Shown here: piece by piece, positions 21,501 to 26,824 of the stretch
Layout of the letters: every line of letters begins with the position of its first letter
Numbering within the stretch: the first letter of the stretch is position 1
Made by a program: the position numbers and the translations under genes
The notes under the pieces: generated by a model
The model's database searches: none
What the model was told of the DNA's origin: nothing
What the model saw: only the letters and a program-made list of their open reading frames with translations
Assembly (NCBI RefSeq): GCF_000004195.4
Contig: NC_030679.2
Coordinates: 151,342,284 to 151,406,283 of the forward strand
DNA from: Xenopus tropicalis
Lineage: Eukaryota; Chordata; Amphibia; Anura; Pipidae
Length of the DNA: 64,000 bases
Direction of reading: 5' to 3'

Positions 21501-22006
21501 GAGCCACGTGTTAACCTGTGCCAACCGTGCTGCCAGCACTACCGCTTTATTGCTTGCGGCGTATGGCATTAAACCTCACCACTCGGCCGGCCGGCGTTGA
21601 CCTGTGGCCCCCTCTGCCACCCTGCCGCTGTTCCCGTTACTGGCTTTGCCTTCTCTAGGATAGGCAATTAACAACCCGCGCATCGCCCGGCGTGACGGCT
21701 GTTTCTTACCAGGCCTCCTCTGCTGTGTGTTTCCTTTGTGTTCTCGTGCAAGGGCGAGATCAGTTATGCTTGGGCGCTGACAGTCCTGGGAGGGCGGAGC
21801 ACGACAGCTCGCTGGTCGTACAAAGGACGGTGTCGTCTCTGCTGCTGTTGCCCCCCGGAGAAGCCTCCTCCTTGCCTCCCACCCCAGAGGCAGAGTCCTG
21901 CCCGGCTGGCGCCTCCCTGCTGCCTCCGCACACAGGCTTCCTGCTCTTCTACGCTCTCTCCATGTTGGCGCTATATGTGGCCTACAGCCGGCTTGTCGGG
22001 GTGTAG
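288..22006 (+). CDS. lrch4: LRCH4: leucine-rich repeat and calponin-homology protein, C-terminal transmembrane anchor (spliced gene)
   Basis: LRCH proteins combine N-terminal LRRs with a C-terminal CH domain. Family members bind DOCK-type exchange factors, and LRCH4 has been linked to Toll-like receptor signalling. Exons read here: 288-504, 6444-6588, 6669-6795, 6970-7075, 7180-7316, 8347-8459, 8636-8732, 8838-8925, 9025-9113, 9969-10030, 10127-10288, 11063-11125, 12117-12153, 14623-14729, about 15177-15356, about 15472-15595 and about 21753-22006. The first 13 join in phase for 481 codons without a stop. Eight LRRs lie at roughly residues 48-260, followed by the LRCH-typical GLDSGFNSVDSGSKRWSGNE block. 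The CH exons carry indels that look like sequencing errors. One or more exons between 12153 and 14623 are missing, because exon 13 ends in phase 0 while the next recognised exon needs one upstream base. The protein ends in a hydrophobic helix and a short tail, as in mammalian LRCH4. LRCH1-3 are less likely given the neighbours. Confidence 0.9.
592..2762 (+). repeat. 100-bp minisatellite in lrch4 intron 1 (about 21 copies)
   Basis: Near-identical 100-bp units each contain CTGCCCTGCTTTATGGCTGA and end in a C-run before ATTGTAAGCAGCAG. Copies differ mainly in C-run length (about 5 to 11). The array begins about 90 bases after the exon 1 donor. The last unit breaks off at CTGTATAAT near 2762. A reverse-oriented copy of part of the unit occurs alone near 46584-46618, so the unit appears to derive from a dispersed element. 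Short open frames on both strands here are repeat by-products. Confidence 0.95.
2763..3419. other. lrch4 intron 1, non-repetitive stretch
   Basis: Mostly unique intronic DNA. It holds a short CA-rich run of CACTCGCA/CACACTC type near 3228-3270 and a C-run near 3358-3369. No splice-bounded open frame or RNA gene is apparent. Confidence 0.6.
3420..4400 (+). repeat. GC-rich minisatellite, about 36-bp unit, lrch4 intron 1
   Basis: Units built on GAGCGCAGTAGCCGAGTGCA with a variable C-run (CCCCCC) between copies, about 27 copies. The 3' copies near 4190-4390 are shorter and more diverged, with deletions of the GTAGCC part. All three minus-strand frames stay open for hundreds of codons because the unit lacks stops; these are not genes. 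Confidence 0.93.
4401..5214. other. lrch4 intron 1, non-repetitive stretch
   Basis: Unique intronic DNA with two C-runs near 4645 and 4705. No exon, RNA gene or clear mobile element is seen. A GGTACCGTAC-like motif occurs at about 5025 and again at about 5202, just before the next array. Confidence 0.55.
5215..6264 (+). repeat. 44-bp minisatellite, lrch4 intron 1 (about 24 copies)
   Basis: The unit contains CCCTAAATACCCCTGTGTGT followed by GACTGTATGTACAGTACTGC, with a 44-bp spacing (for example 5222 to 5266). The GTACAGTAC core is palindromic-like. A few copies near 5525-5560 and 6001-6030 carry deletions. Confidence 0.93.
6265..6412 (+). repeat. 35-bp tandem repeat, four copies, abutting lrch4 exon 2
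   Basis: Four copies of a 35-bp unit containing GGCACCGCCGTAGGTACTTG follow the 44-bp array directly and end about 30 bases before the exon 2 acceptor (6441-6443). The polypyrimidine tract of exon 2 lies just after the last copy. Confidence 0.9.
6444..6795 (+). CDS. lrch4: lrch4 exons 2 and 3 (LRRs 1-4)
   Basis: Exon 2 is 6444-6588 (acceptor TTTCTCAG, donor CATCAG|GTAAGT). Exon 3 is 6669-6795 (acceptor CTCTGCAG, donor CAGCTG|GTGAGT). They encode successive LRR strands such as LESLNLYHNCLRFIP, LTHLNISRNLLPSLP and LTVLIASNNKLGALPEEIG. The Asn ladder positions and the LP..I spacing are intact, with no disabling change. The exon 2-3 junction splits a Ser codon (AG|C). Confidence 0.92.
6970..7316 (+). 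CDS. lrch4: lrch4 exons 4 and 5 (LRRs 5-8)
   Basis: Exon 4 is 6970-7075 and exon 5 is 7180-7316. They encode LRRs LDVSCNDLQALPPQMG, LNARRNQLSALPEELSELP, LDLSCNRITHIP and the final capping repeat VILENNPLQYPPAQ, after which the chain leaves the solenoid. The LENNPL segment is characteristic of the end of LRCH-type LRR domains. Splice phases (1, then 0) agree with exons 3 and 6. Confidence 0.92.
7345..8335 (+). repeat. 50-bp minisatellite filling lrch4 intron 5 (about 20 copies)
   Basis: Each unit contains GTGTCACCCTGCAGGGGGAG and GGGCAGACTCACAGCTCTGT. The last six or so copies (from about 8125) are shortened by loss of the CTGTCTGTGTCACTG part. The array occupies nearly the whole intron and stops 11 bases before exon 6. 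Every unit carries a CACCCTGCAG segment that resembles a 3' splice acceptor. Confidence 0.93.
8347..8732 (+). CDS. lrch4: lrch4 exons 6 and 7 (post-LRR conserved block)
   Basis: Exon 6 is 8347-8459 (ICLKGKVHIFKYLNIEAC) and exon 7 is 8636-8732 (SSRPYGGLDSGFNSVDSG then SKRWSGNE). This block between LRRs and linker is diagnostic of the LRCH family and settles the identification. Exon 6 ends in phase 2 (TG|C, Cys); exon 7 ends in phase 0 at GAG|GTGAGT. Confidence 0.92.
8838..9113 (+). CDS. lrch4: lrch4 exons 8 and 9 (linker, acidic)
   Basis: Exon 8 is 8838-8925 (SADELTDLSLRIAGFAG, then a Lys/Arg-rich helix). Exon 9 is 9025-9113 and encodes an acidic stretch (TNEEEEETKSDCG). Exon 8 ends in phase 1 and exon 9 in phase 0. 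The linker is expected to be disordered and is poorly conserved in the family. Confidence 0.85.
9114..9481 (+). repeat. TG-rich microsatellite, lrch4 intron 9
   Basis: (TG)n broken by TTTG, TATG and TTGTGTTTG variants, starting right at the exon 9 donor (CAG|GTAATG). Long Cys/Val or Thr/His reading frames on either strand are simple-sequence artefacts. TG repeats next to a 5' splice site can influence exon inclusion in vertebrates; that role here is only a possibility. Confidence 0.95.
9486..9700. repeat. Dispersed repeat fragment with the 'gagcttacaatctaa' motif
   Basis: This single-copy stretch contains GTCCCTGCCCCGTAGAGCTT followed by ACAATCTAAGTGG. The same core is the body of the 51-bp satellite at 26825-33800. 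It has the look of an old interspersed element (AT-rich lead with AATAAATAAGTATAAATACACAGG, then the motif). I cannot name the family without a repeat library. Confidence 0.6.
9969..10288 (+). CDS. lrch4: lrch4 exons 10 and 11 (linker with RE/Q-rich helix)
   Basis: Exon 10 is 9969-10030 and exon 11 is 10127-10288, joined through a split Gly codon (GG|A). They encode a Pro/Ser-rich segment and then a strongly helical charged run (LLLWRERERQQLQQRQEAPR) that could form a coiled coil. The frame is fixed by phase continuity on both sides and is free of stops. Confidence 0.85.
10289..11000 (+). repeat. Minisatellite of TGGGTATATTGGCAGCA type, lrch4 intron 11
   Basis: Tandem units of about 30-45 bp containing GGGTATATTGGCAGCAAGTG or ..GCAGGTG, with two interleaved subtypes (GACCTGGTGTGGGG and GCCCTGGCAGGGGGC). 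The array starts at the exon 11 donor and ends about 60 bases before exon 12. Many units contain CAGGTGGGT, a 5' splice-site-like sequence. Open frames on both strands are by-products. Confidence 0.92.
11063..12153 (+). CDS. lrch4: lrch4 exons 12 and 13 (linker)
   Basis: Exon 12 is 11063-11125 (SLQKVPSNSTLPSAPPSSD) and exon 13 is 12117-12153 (GPADTANRLRSQ). Phases fit exon 11 on the left. Exon 13 ends in phase 0 at CAG|GTAGGG. The next recognised exon (14623) needs one upstream base, so this is the last point at which the reading frame is certain. The exons are short and low in conservation, so their assignment rests on phase and splice sites. Confidence 0.7.
11337..12003 (+). repeat. 30-bp minisatellite, lrch4 intron 12 (about 22 copies)
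   Basis: Unit TATGCCCCTCTATGGGCACC plus GCCACGCCCT, 30 bp, with a clear split between 5' copies (GTATGGGCACTGCCGCCTCC) and 3' copies (CTATGGGCACCGCCACGCCC). A unit length divisible by three keeps several frames open and produces 10-residue peptide repeats that are not genes. Copies around 11741-11860 have single-base deletions. Confidence 0.93.
12195..12480 (+). repeat. Purine-rich tandem repeat, about 34-bp unit, lrch4 intron 13
   Basis: Units with GGAGGAGTTATAGGGAGGGG and TATATGGATCAATG, about eight copies, becoming irregular from about 12360. Degraded copies continue to about 12770. The loss of regularity marks the left edge of the low-accuracy stretch. Confidence 0.85.
12481..14450. other. 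Low-accuracy intronic stretch, probably hiding one or more lrch4 exons
   Basis: No repeat, clean exon or RNA gene can be recognised for 2 kb. Degraded copies of the preceding 34-bp repeat show extra bases (12600-12770), and the rest resembles sequence with frequent insertions and substitutions. Because lrch4 exon 13 (phase 0) and exon 14 (needs one base) do not fit, at least one exon should lie here. The sequence becomes clean again near 14450-15150. Confidence 0.55.
14623..14729 (+). CDS. lrch4: lrch4 exon leading into the CH domain
   Basis: After the acceptor TATGTTTTTAG at 14612-14622 the exon encodes SSPSELGPVDQC, a basic stretch (RLRNCRPP) and IDEKALLAQLRK, and ends at CGCAAG|GTACAT in phase 0. 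The DEKALLAQLRK helix matches the start of the LRCH CH domain. The first two bases complete a codon begun in an upstream exon not found here. Confidence 0.8.
14888..15025 (+). repeat. 32-bp tandem repeat, about 4.5 copies
   Basis: Copies of AGGGTGGTACCAGAGTAGCC plus CCCTCCCATTTC at 32-bp spacing. The sequence is clean, which dates the local quality break to both sides of it. Intronic, between lrch4 exon 14 and the first CH exon. Confidence 0.9.
15177..15356 (+). CDS. lrch4: lrch4 CH-domain exon A (indel-bearing)
   Basis: Acceptor CGGCCCAG, donor CACGTG|GTAAGT. Read across shifting frames it gives the CH landmarks DIESRL, GVILCQ, ANHLRPRTIPS and IVH, which correspond to the core CH helices of LRCH proteins. 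No single frame carries all of them: at least four frame shifts are needed over 180 bases. The adjacent introns show the same density of indels, so sequencing error is the likelier cause than a dead gene. Confidence 0.7.
15472..15595 (+). CDS. lrch4: lrch4 CH-domain exon B (indel-bearing)
   Basis: The exon begins after one of two acceptors (CTCAG at 15467-15471 or at 15490-15494) and ends at CTGAG|GTAACT. It shows SPKLNLAVKR, then a scrambled part, then RIGV, matching the CH segment that in LRCH proteins reads as a basic helix followed by a NVE.FLEAC-type helix and IGVP. The middle is disrupted by small insertions. The donor is expected to be phase 0, but errors prevent proof. Confidence 0.65.
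15610..18560 (+). repeat. 72-bp minisatellite, lrch4 last intron, clean core with noisy flanks
   Basis: Unit of 72 bp with GTAGTGTCTCTAGTGCCTGT, CATCTATCCTCCCTGTCTCT and GCGCCCCAATATGG. Copies from about 17140 to 18150 are nearly identical (spacing 17172 to 17244 = 72). Copies on both sides (15610-17100 and 18170-18560) carry frequent single-base insertions and changes. About 41 copies. The contrast inside one array points to assembly quality and not to biology. Confidence 0.9.
18561..18925. other. lrch4 last intron, short non-repetitive stretch
   Basis: Noisy-looking unique DNA between two arrays. A possible GTGCCTGTATATAGAGAGATGT segment is seen near 18820. No exon or RNA gene is recognised. 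Confidence 0.4.
18926..20720 (+). repeat. Pyrimidine-rich minisatellite, about 38-40-bp unit, low accuracy
   Basis: Degraded tandem copies of GCTCTATCCTTATACCTCCT plus ACCCCCCCTCTGCTCCCCC. Nearly every copy has extra or missing bases. The + (RNA-like) strand is strongly C/T-rich. It lies in the lrch4 last intron. Confidence 0.8.
20735..21690 (+). repeat. About 90-bp minisatellite, low accuracy, lrch4 last intron
   Basis: Irregular copies share CCATGCCACCCTGCCGCTGT, TATTGGCTTGCC, ACAATTAAC and GTGACCTGTGCCCCCTCT in that order, roughly every 90-100 bases, about ten copies. Error density is high. The last copy ends close to the transmembrane exon. Confidence 0.75.
21753..22006 (+). CDS. lrch4: lrch4 terminal exon: end of CH domain plus transmembrane anchor
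   Basis: Probable acceptor TTCTCGTGCAAG at 21741-21752. The beginning, read with one or two frame shifts, gives DQLCLGAD, a GRST-type segment and VQRTVSSLLLL, the last CH helix. Then come a Pro/Glu-rich spacer and HTGFLLFYALSMLALYVAYS followed by RLVGV and a stop at 22004-22006. The hydrophobic helix with a short C-terminal tail is the signature of mammalian LRCH4. The final 190 bases are in one clean frame. An alternative terminal exon lies at 24608. Confidence 0.85.
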
Positions 22007-22790
22007 CCGCGGCCCCTGGAAACGCTCCTTTATTGCTCACTACTTTTGCTTTGGGGGCCGCAGGTTGGCAGCATCTATGCATAGGGCCTGTGTGCCAGCG
22101 CTACCAGCTGACTAGGGCTTGGGGTTGTTTATGTGGAGCCCCCGGTTACAGTGGCATTGGTGGGAGGGCATGTTGCCATGGAATGTCCAACCGGTGGGTG
22201 TAAGGAGGAGCAATAATGGGTGCCCTGTGGGCAAGAGAACCTGCTGCTCTCAATGCTGTGCCTTCCCACCCGCGGAGCCTTAGCGTTGGCGCTGCCCCCG
22301 TGCCACTTTGGCTACTGAAACACAGGGGGGCCCTTCTTCTCAGGTACCCACCGGCACCGGGCCTGACAGCGAGGGCATAGAAACTGACTGGGCCAGAACT
22401 GTACTGTGACGTGTTCCGGCCCTTTAATAATTGCCTGTCCCGTCCCGTCCCCCCGACACTGGCAGGGTGGGCCGCACATTACTGGTACAATAATAGAAGT
22501 TGTATATATACATCTGCCTTAATATATATGTTTTTGTAGTTCCTTTAATATATGCCATAAGAACTAGTGCCTAGCAACGGCCCGTGCCCACCGAGCGCCA
22601 TATTTATATATATATAAATGCCCTGTATATACCCAGCTGCATTAACACTAACATGTCTGCGGATCCATAGTGGCGCCGAGTATCTACACACTGATCAGAC
22701 TGCACTGTATCATAATGAATATCTGTAACTGTCACAAGTCTTTTATTTATGATTAAATATTTCCTATATAGAGACTGTCGGCTGCAGAGC
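22007..22790 (+). terminator. lrch4: lrch4 3' UTR with poly(A) signal ATTAAA at 22752-22757
   Basis: Unique sequence follows the stop codon and shifts from GC-rich to AT-rich (TATATATACATC, TTTATATATATATAAATG) as expected of a 3' UTR. ATTAAA at 22752-22757 lies in GATTAAATATTTCC and is the best poly(A) signal. The sequence is clean again from about 21840 onwards. No other gene is apparent. Confidence 0.6.
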
Positions 22791-23149
22791 ATCATGGTCT
22801 CCTTGCTGAGCTTCCAGTCAAACCATTGGGCCGAGGGGCATATATGTCAGGGGGGGAGTTGTAGGACCCCCATCAACCTTATATAAAATTATGGCAGGGG
22901 CTTTAGATCCGAGAGCTTTAGTATCAGTTTGGAGACATGGCCCAAAGTGTCTGTCTAAAGTGTTGGGTTCCAGACTGTCTCTGGGGGCAATAGGAAGGGT
23001 GGGGTATTTATGGCTGCTCAGACCTGTATCGGACACCGCCATTGGCCTCTGGAGCAGGGCAAAGATGGCCTTTAGAGTGATAAATGGCATCTCATCAGCT
23101 GCCAGTCTGAGGGGAGGGTTTGGGTTGAGCCAAGAGAACATGACCTGCC
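22791..23149. other. Intergenic or lrch4 alternative-intron stretch, no gene recognised
   Basis: Both strands have open frames of 90-107 codons (22818-23160), but neither resembles a known protein, and splice sites and a promoter are lacking. The stretch leads directly into the Tc1-like fossil and may be part of an older transposon insertion. Confidence 0.4.
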
Positions 23150-23420
23150 TGAAGGCCTAATGGCCACGGTGATGTTTGGTGGTGGAGTCATTGGCCAGGC
23201 GGCTTCAATGGTTTGGGCCCTGATCTGGTTCAGAACCTAAATGCCCCAATACACATGGCCAGGGCCGTACAGAATTGGTTTGTTGAGGTGGGAAGAACCT
23301 GACTGCAAGTTGGGATAGTTTGATGGCCAAACTCACTAATGCCCCAGTGAAAGCCTTCCCACGAGGTTCTGGCAGCAAAGGCAGAACCAGCCGAATCCCC
23401 TTGGGCCGATGAGATGCTGA
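23150..23420 (+). mobile_element. Degenerate Tc1/mariner-like transposase fossil
   Basis: Several short blocks occur in the order of the 3' half of a Tc1-type transposase gene: TGGCCACGGTGATGTTTGGT, GTACAGAATTGGTTTGTTGA, GGAAGAACCTGACTG, CTCACTAATGCCC, GAAAGCCTTCCCACGAGGTT, GCAGCAAAGG and the GATGAGATG-type end. Large pieces between the blocks are missing, and no terminal inverted repeats or intact frame remain. The match is from recognition of typical Tc1 nucleotide blocks, not from a search. It is inactive. Confidence 0.6.
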
Positions 23421-23505
23421 ATGGCCGATGAGATGCTGAATGGCCGATGAGATGCTGAATGGCCGATGAGATGCTGAATGGCCGATGAGATGCTGAATGG
23501 CCGAT
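23405..23505 (+). repeat. 19-bp tandem repeat, five copies, grown from the Tc1-like fossil end
   Basis: Five copies of GCCGATGAGATGCTGAATG at 19-bp spacing, followed by a partial copy (GCCGATGGCC). The GATGAGATG core resembles the 3' non-coding end of the Tc1-like fragment just upstream, so the minisatellite appears to have formed from transposon sequence. Confidence 0.85.
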
Positions 23506-24205
23506 GGCCTTATAGTGAGTCACTTTGGGCAGCCTTGAGGACCACTTTAGAGAAATGTTCCGGGGCTCGTCTGTGGTGCAGAACACAAGATTTGTCCCAG
23601 TTTAGGACCATCCCCACCTAGCGGAGTTGAGACCATACCCTATAGGAACAGGGACCCCCCCAAAAAGTATGGCTCCAGAACGAGGATAAGAACCATGGTA
23701 GAACCTGCAGCTTCAGCATCTCCTCTTAGGTGGTCCCATAGTTGTTAGGCAAGAGGTTCCATGGAATGGGCCATAGCAGGAACCTTTAGTTGCTGTCGAC
23801 CAACCTGAACCCCACTCGGTCCAACAAAATATCTTCTGGTCCAAGTGTCTTGCTCTTTCTGCTTAGAGCCATCGCCCCCGGGCCGGTGTCTCAGGTTGGG
23901 CCTCGTCCCTTTCCTGCCTTGCTGCAGGGACAGAACTACTCCTCTGCCTCTATGGGTCTAGGAGTGGCCCATTTGGTTCTGAAAGTTCTATCAAGTTCCA
24001 GCAGTGGTTGGTTCTGTTTGAGCGGCAGCGATGGACCTTGTACACTGGGGAGCAATGGGTAGAACCAACACCCTTGGGGTTTACATTGACAGCAACATGG
24101 ATGGAAGATGTGGGGGTCGTTGTGTATTTCAGTATCAAGTGAGAACCTGTTCTAACTTCTGGGGGGTCTGACAGGTTCTGGGGGGCACTTACCCTCTGTG
24201 GGGCA
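23506..24205. other. Non-repetitive stretch, no gene recognised
   Basis: Unique DNA with scattered GGTTCTG/AGAACC-like short motifs on both strands. Open frames of 60-118 codons exist, but none has family features or splice boundaries. It may be old transposon remains; I cannot classify it. Confidence 0.4.
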
Positions 24206-24211
24206 TTGTAA

Positions 24212-24349
24212 CGAGGAGAGTTGGGGCATCAGGCTGAGAGTGACCCACCCATCACTACCCAAGGCTGGCTGTATGGGCACGGCCAGGGGTATCTGCCCCA
24301 TGGGGGTGAGACACTACCTAAGGATCTGCACGACTGGCTGGTGGGGCAG
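24212..24349 (+). CDS. Candidate unrecognised exon (46 open codons before a strong donor)
   Basis: One frame is open from a stop at 24209-24211 to the donor GGGGCAG|GTAAGG (24350). It includes GWLYGHGQGYLPHGGETLPK and DLHDWLVGQ, with more balanced composition than the surrounding DNA. A CATCAG acceptor-like site lies near 24226-24231 inside the frame. I do not recognise the protein segment. It could be an optional lrch4 exon ahead of the alternative terminal exon at 24608, part of an unknown gene, or chance. Confidence 0.25.
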
Positions 24350-24607
24350 GTAAGGTATGGGGGGGGGGATCTTTGATTGCCCCCTGGGGCCCATAATTCA
24401 GCTGTGCTTGGAAGGAAAGACTTGAGGCCAGGCCTGTGGAGGTGGGGGGCTGTCTGCTGCTCTCTGTCACTTTCCTGAACCCCCTATTTTCATCTTCCCC
24501 CCTAGAGAATGAGATCTATTGCCCCCCTTATCCTGCTCCCATCTCTCTCTATTACCCCCCCCCCTGCCCCATACACTCGCCCATCATCTCTTTTTACCCC
24601 TCCCCAG

Positions 24608-24715
24608 GAAAGTGTTTGTTCACCCTACGATATTCTCGAAAGCGAGGGGCTCATTCGGGTGAGCGGGACGGTCCGGGCCCTCCTCCAGTTGTGCACTTCA
24701 CCCCCCAGGGCATGA
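24608..24715 (+). CDS. lrch4: Alternative lrch4 terminal exon: CH-domain end without membrane anchor
   Basis: A long pyrimidine tract (24525-24605) and acceptor CTCCCCAG lead into a phase-0 frame encoding ESVCSPYDILESEGLIRVSG, then TVRALLQL, a short Pro/Arg tail and TGA at 24713-24715. This fits the last CH helices of LRCH proteins (C.P.DILE..GL..V..TV.ALL.L) and would splice directly after the IGV end of CH exon B. It duplicates the role of the exon at 21753 but ends without a transmembrane segment. LRCH1 and LRCH3 are known to vary at their C-terminus. The sequence here is clean. Alternatively it could be a remnant of a second LRCH gene. Confidence 0.7.
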   Translation, partial: ESVCSPYDILESEGLIRVSGTVRALLQLCTSPPRA

Positions 24716-24940
24716 CCCCCCCGGAATGGGGCCGCTCTGACTTCAGCCCCCCAGAATGTGACCGACCTGCACCCCAAGAATTACAAAGCCAACGATCTCA
24801 GGGACCTGCTGTACCCCCCGATATGGGGGCTCTGAATATTTGTACATTCCATTATCCTGTATATATGATTGTGTTTCCTTCCTTGCCTTTCCCTCTGTTT
24901 TGTCTTTTTATGAACAAATAAATAATAATCAGTGACCTGT
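24716..24940 (+). terminator. 3' UTR and AATAAA poly(A) signal for the alternative lrch4 end
   Basis: After the stop the sequence runs through a GC-rich part into a T-rich part (TTTCCTTCCTTGCC, TTTTGTCTTTTTATG) and reaches AATAAA at 24917-24922, itself inside AAATAAATAATAATC. A TGTGTTTTAG segment near 24957 could be the downstream element. This gives the 24608 exon the full layout of a terminal exon. Confidence 0.65.
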
Positions 24941-24964
24941 AACCCCCCCCCCATCTTGTGTTTT

Positions 24965-26400
24965 AGCTTATGCCTTTATATGGGGGGCACAGAACCCCTC
25001 AGTGACTGCTAATATCCTTATCATTTACAGTAGGGGGTACATTATCCCTTATAATACATGAGTGATACTCAGAGTTCCCTGTATAACTCAGCCTGCAGCC
25101 TTGTGCCTTTATATGGGGGGCACAGAACCCCTCAGTGACTGCTAATATCCTTATCATTTACAGTAGGGGGTACATTATCCCTTATAATACATGAGTGATA
25201 CTCAGAGTTCCCTGTATAACTCAGCCTGCAGCCTTGTGCCTTTATATGGGGGGCACAGAACCCTCAGTGACTGCTAATATCCTTATCATTTACAGTAGGG
25301 GGTACATTATCCCTTATAATACATGAGTGATACTCAGAGTTCCCTGTATAACTCAGCCTGCAGCCTTGTGCCTTTATATGGGGCGGCACAGAACCCCTCA
25401 GTGACTGCTAATATCCTTATCATTTACAGTAGGGGGTACATTATCCCTTATAATACATGAGTGATACTCAGAGTTCCCTGTATAACTCAGCCTGCAGCCT
25501 TGTGCCTTTATATGGGGGGCACAGAACCCCTCAGTGACTGCTAATATCCTTATCATTTACAGTAGGGGGTACATTATCCCCTTATAATACATGAGTGATA
25601 CTCAGAGTTCCTGTATAACTCAGCCTGCAGCCTTGTGCCTTTATATGGGGGGCACAGAACCCCTCAGTGACTGCTAATATCCTTATCATTTACAGTAGGG
25701 GGTACATTAATCCTTATAATACATGAGTGATACTCAGAGTTCCCTGTATAACTCAGCCTGCAGCCTTGTGCCTTTATATGGGGGGCACAGAACCCCTCAG
25801 TGACTGCTAATATCCTTATCATTTACAGTAGGGGGTACATTATCCTTATAATACATGAGTGATACTCAGAGTTTCCCTGTATAACTCAGCCTGCAGCTTG
25901 TGCCTTTATAATGGGGGCACAGAACCCCTCAGTGACTGCTAATATCCTTATCATTTACAGTAGGGGGTACATTATCCTTAATAATACATGAGTGATACTC
26001 AGAGTTCCTGTATAACTCAGCCTGCAGCCTTGTGCTTTATATGGGGGGGCACAGAACCCCTCAGTGACTGCTAATATCCTTATCATTTACAGTAGGGGGT
26101 ACATTATCCCTTATAATACATGAGTGATACTCAGAGTTCCCTGTATAACTCAGCCTGCAGCCTTGTGCCTTTTATATGGGCACAGGAACCCCTCAGTGAC
26201 TGCTAATATCCTTATCATTTACAGTAGGGGGTACAGTATCCCTTATAATACATGAGTGATACTTAGAGTTCCCTGTATAACTCAGCCTGCAGCCTTGTGC
26301 CTTTATATGGGCACAGAACCCCTCAGTGACTGCTAATATCCTTATCATTTACAGTAGGGGGTACAGTATCCCTTATAATACATGAGTGATACTCAGAGTT
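24965..26400 (+). repeat. 133-bp tandem repeat (about 11 copies)
   Basis: Units begin with TTGTGCCTTTATATGGGGGG and contain CTCAGTGACTGCTAATATCC, ACAGTAGGGGGTACATTATC and GAGTTCCCTGTATAACTCAG. Spacing is 133 bp (25104 to 25237). Scattered single-base indels (for example 25385, 25580, 25910) suggest moderate sequence accuracy. Starts 40 bases after the poly(A) signal of the alternative lrch4 exon. Confidence 0.93.
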
Positions 26401-26824
26401 CCCTACAAGTGGGGGAGTTTTATGGTCACATCTGGGCAATGTCTGTGAGCAGGGGGTGTACTGACCCCAGGGCAGGGGCAATAAAGCTGTTAATAACACT
26501 GAGTGCCGGGGGAGGGGGCAAAGATGACACAGAGGAATGTGATGGCCGCGCCATTGTAACCTACAGACACTGGGGGAAGCCAATGGCAACAGCAATCCTA
26601 CTCCTCACCTCATTTACCTGGGATTTATGGCCAATTATATAGATTAGGAACTGCCCCCACCCAGCCAGAAATACCCACACCGGGGCAGTTAATCCCAAGG
26701 AATTCCTTTTACTTCACACTTTCCCTCATTTATATCCACATTATCCCTGTATCTGTTTGTTCCTTACAGGCCCCCGTATATACGGCTTTGTTACCCCCTC
26801 CCACACAGACGGATATTCCCTATC
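26401..26824. other. Non-repetitive spacer between two arrays
   Basis: About 420 bases of ordinary DNA containing GATGGCCGCGCCATTG, a near-palindrome around GGCCGCGCC. No exon-like frame with splice sites was found. It ends in GTTACCCCCTCCCACACAGA before the 51-bp satellite. Confidence 0.5.

Noticed and set aside
22818..23160. 89- and 107-codon frames on both strands
   Set aside because: No family resemblance, no splice boundaries, and they lead into a decayed transposon; treated as chance.
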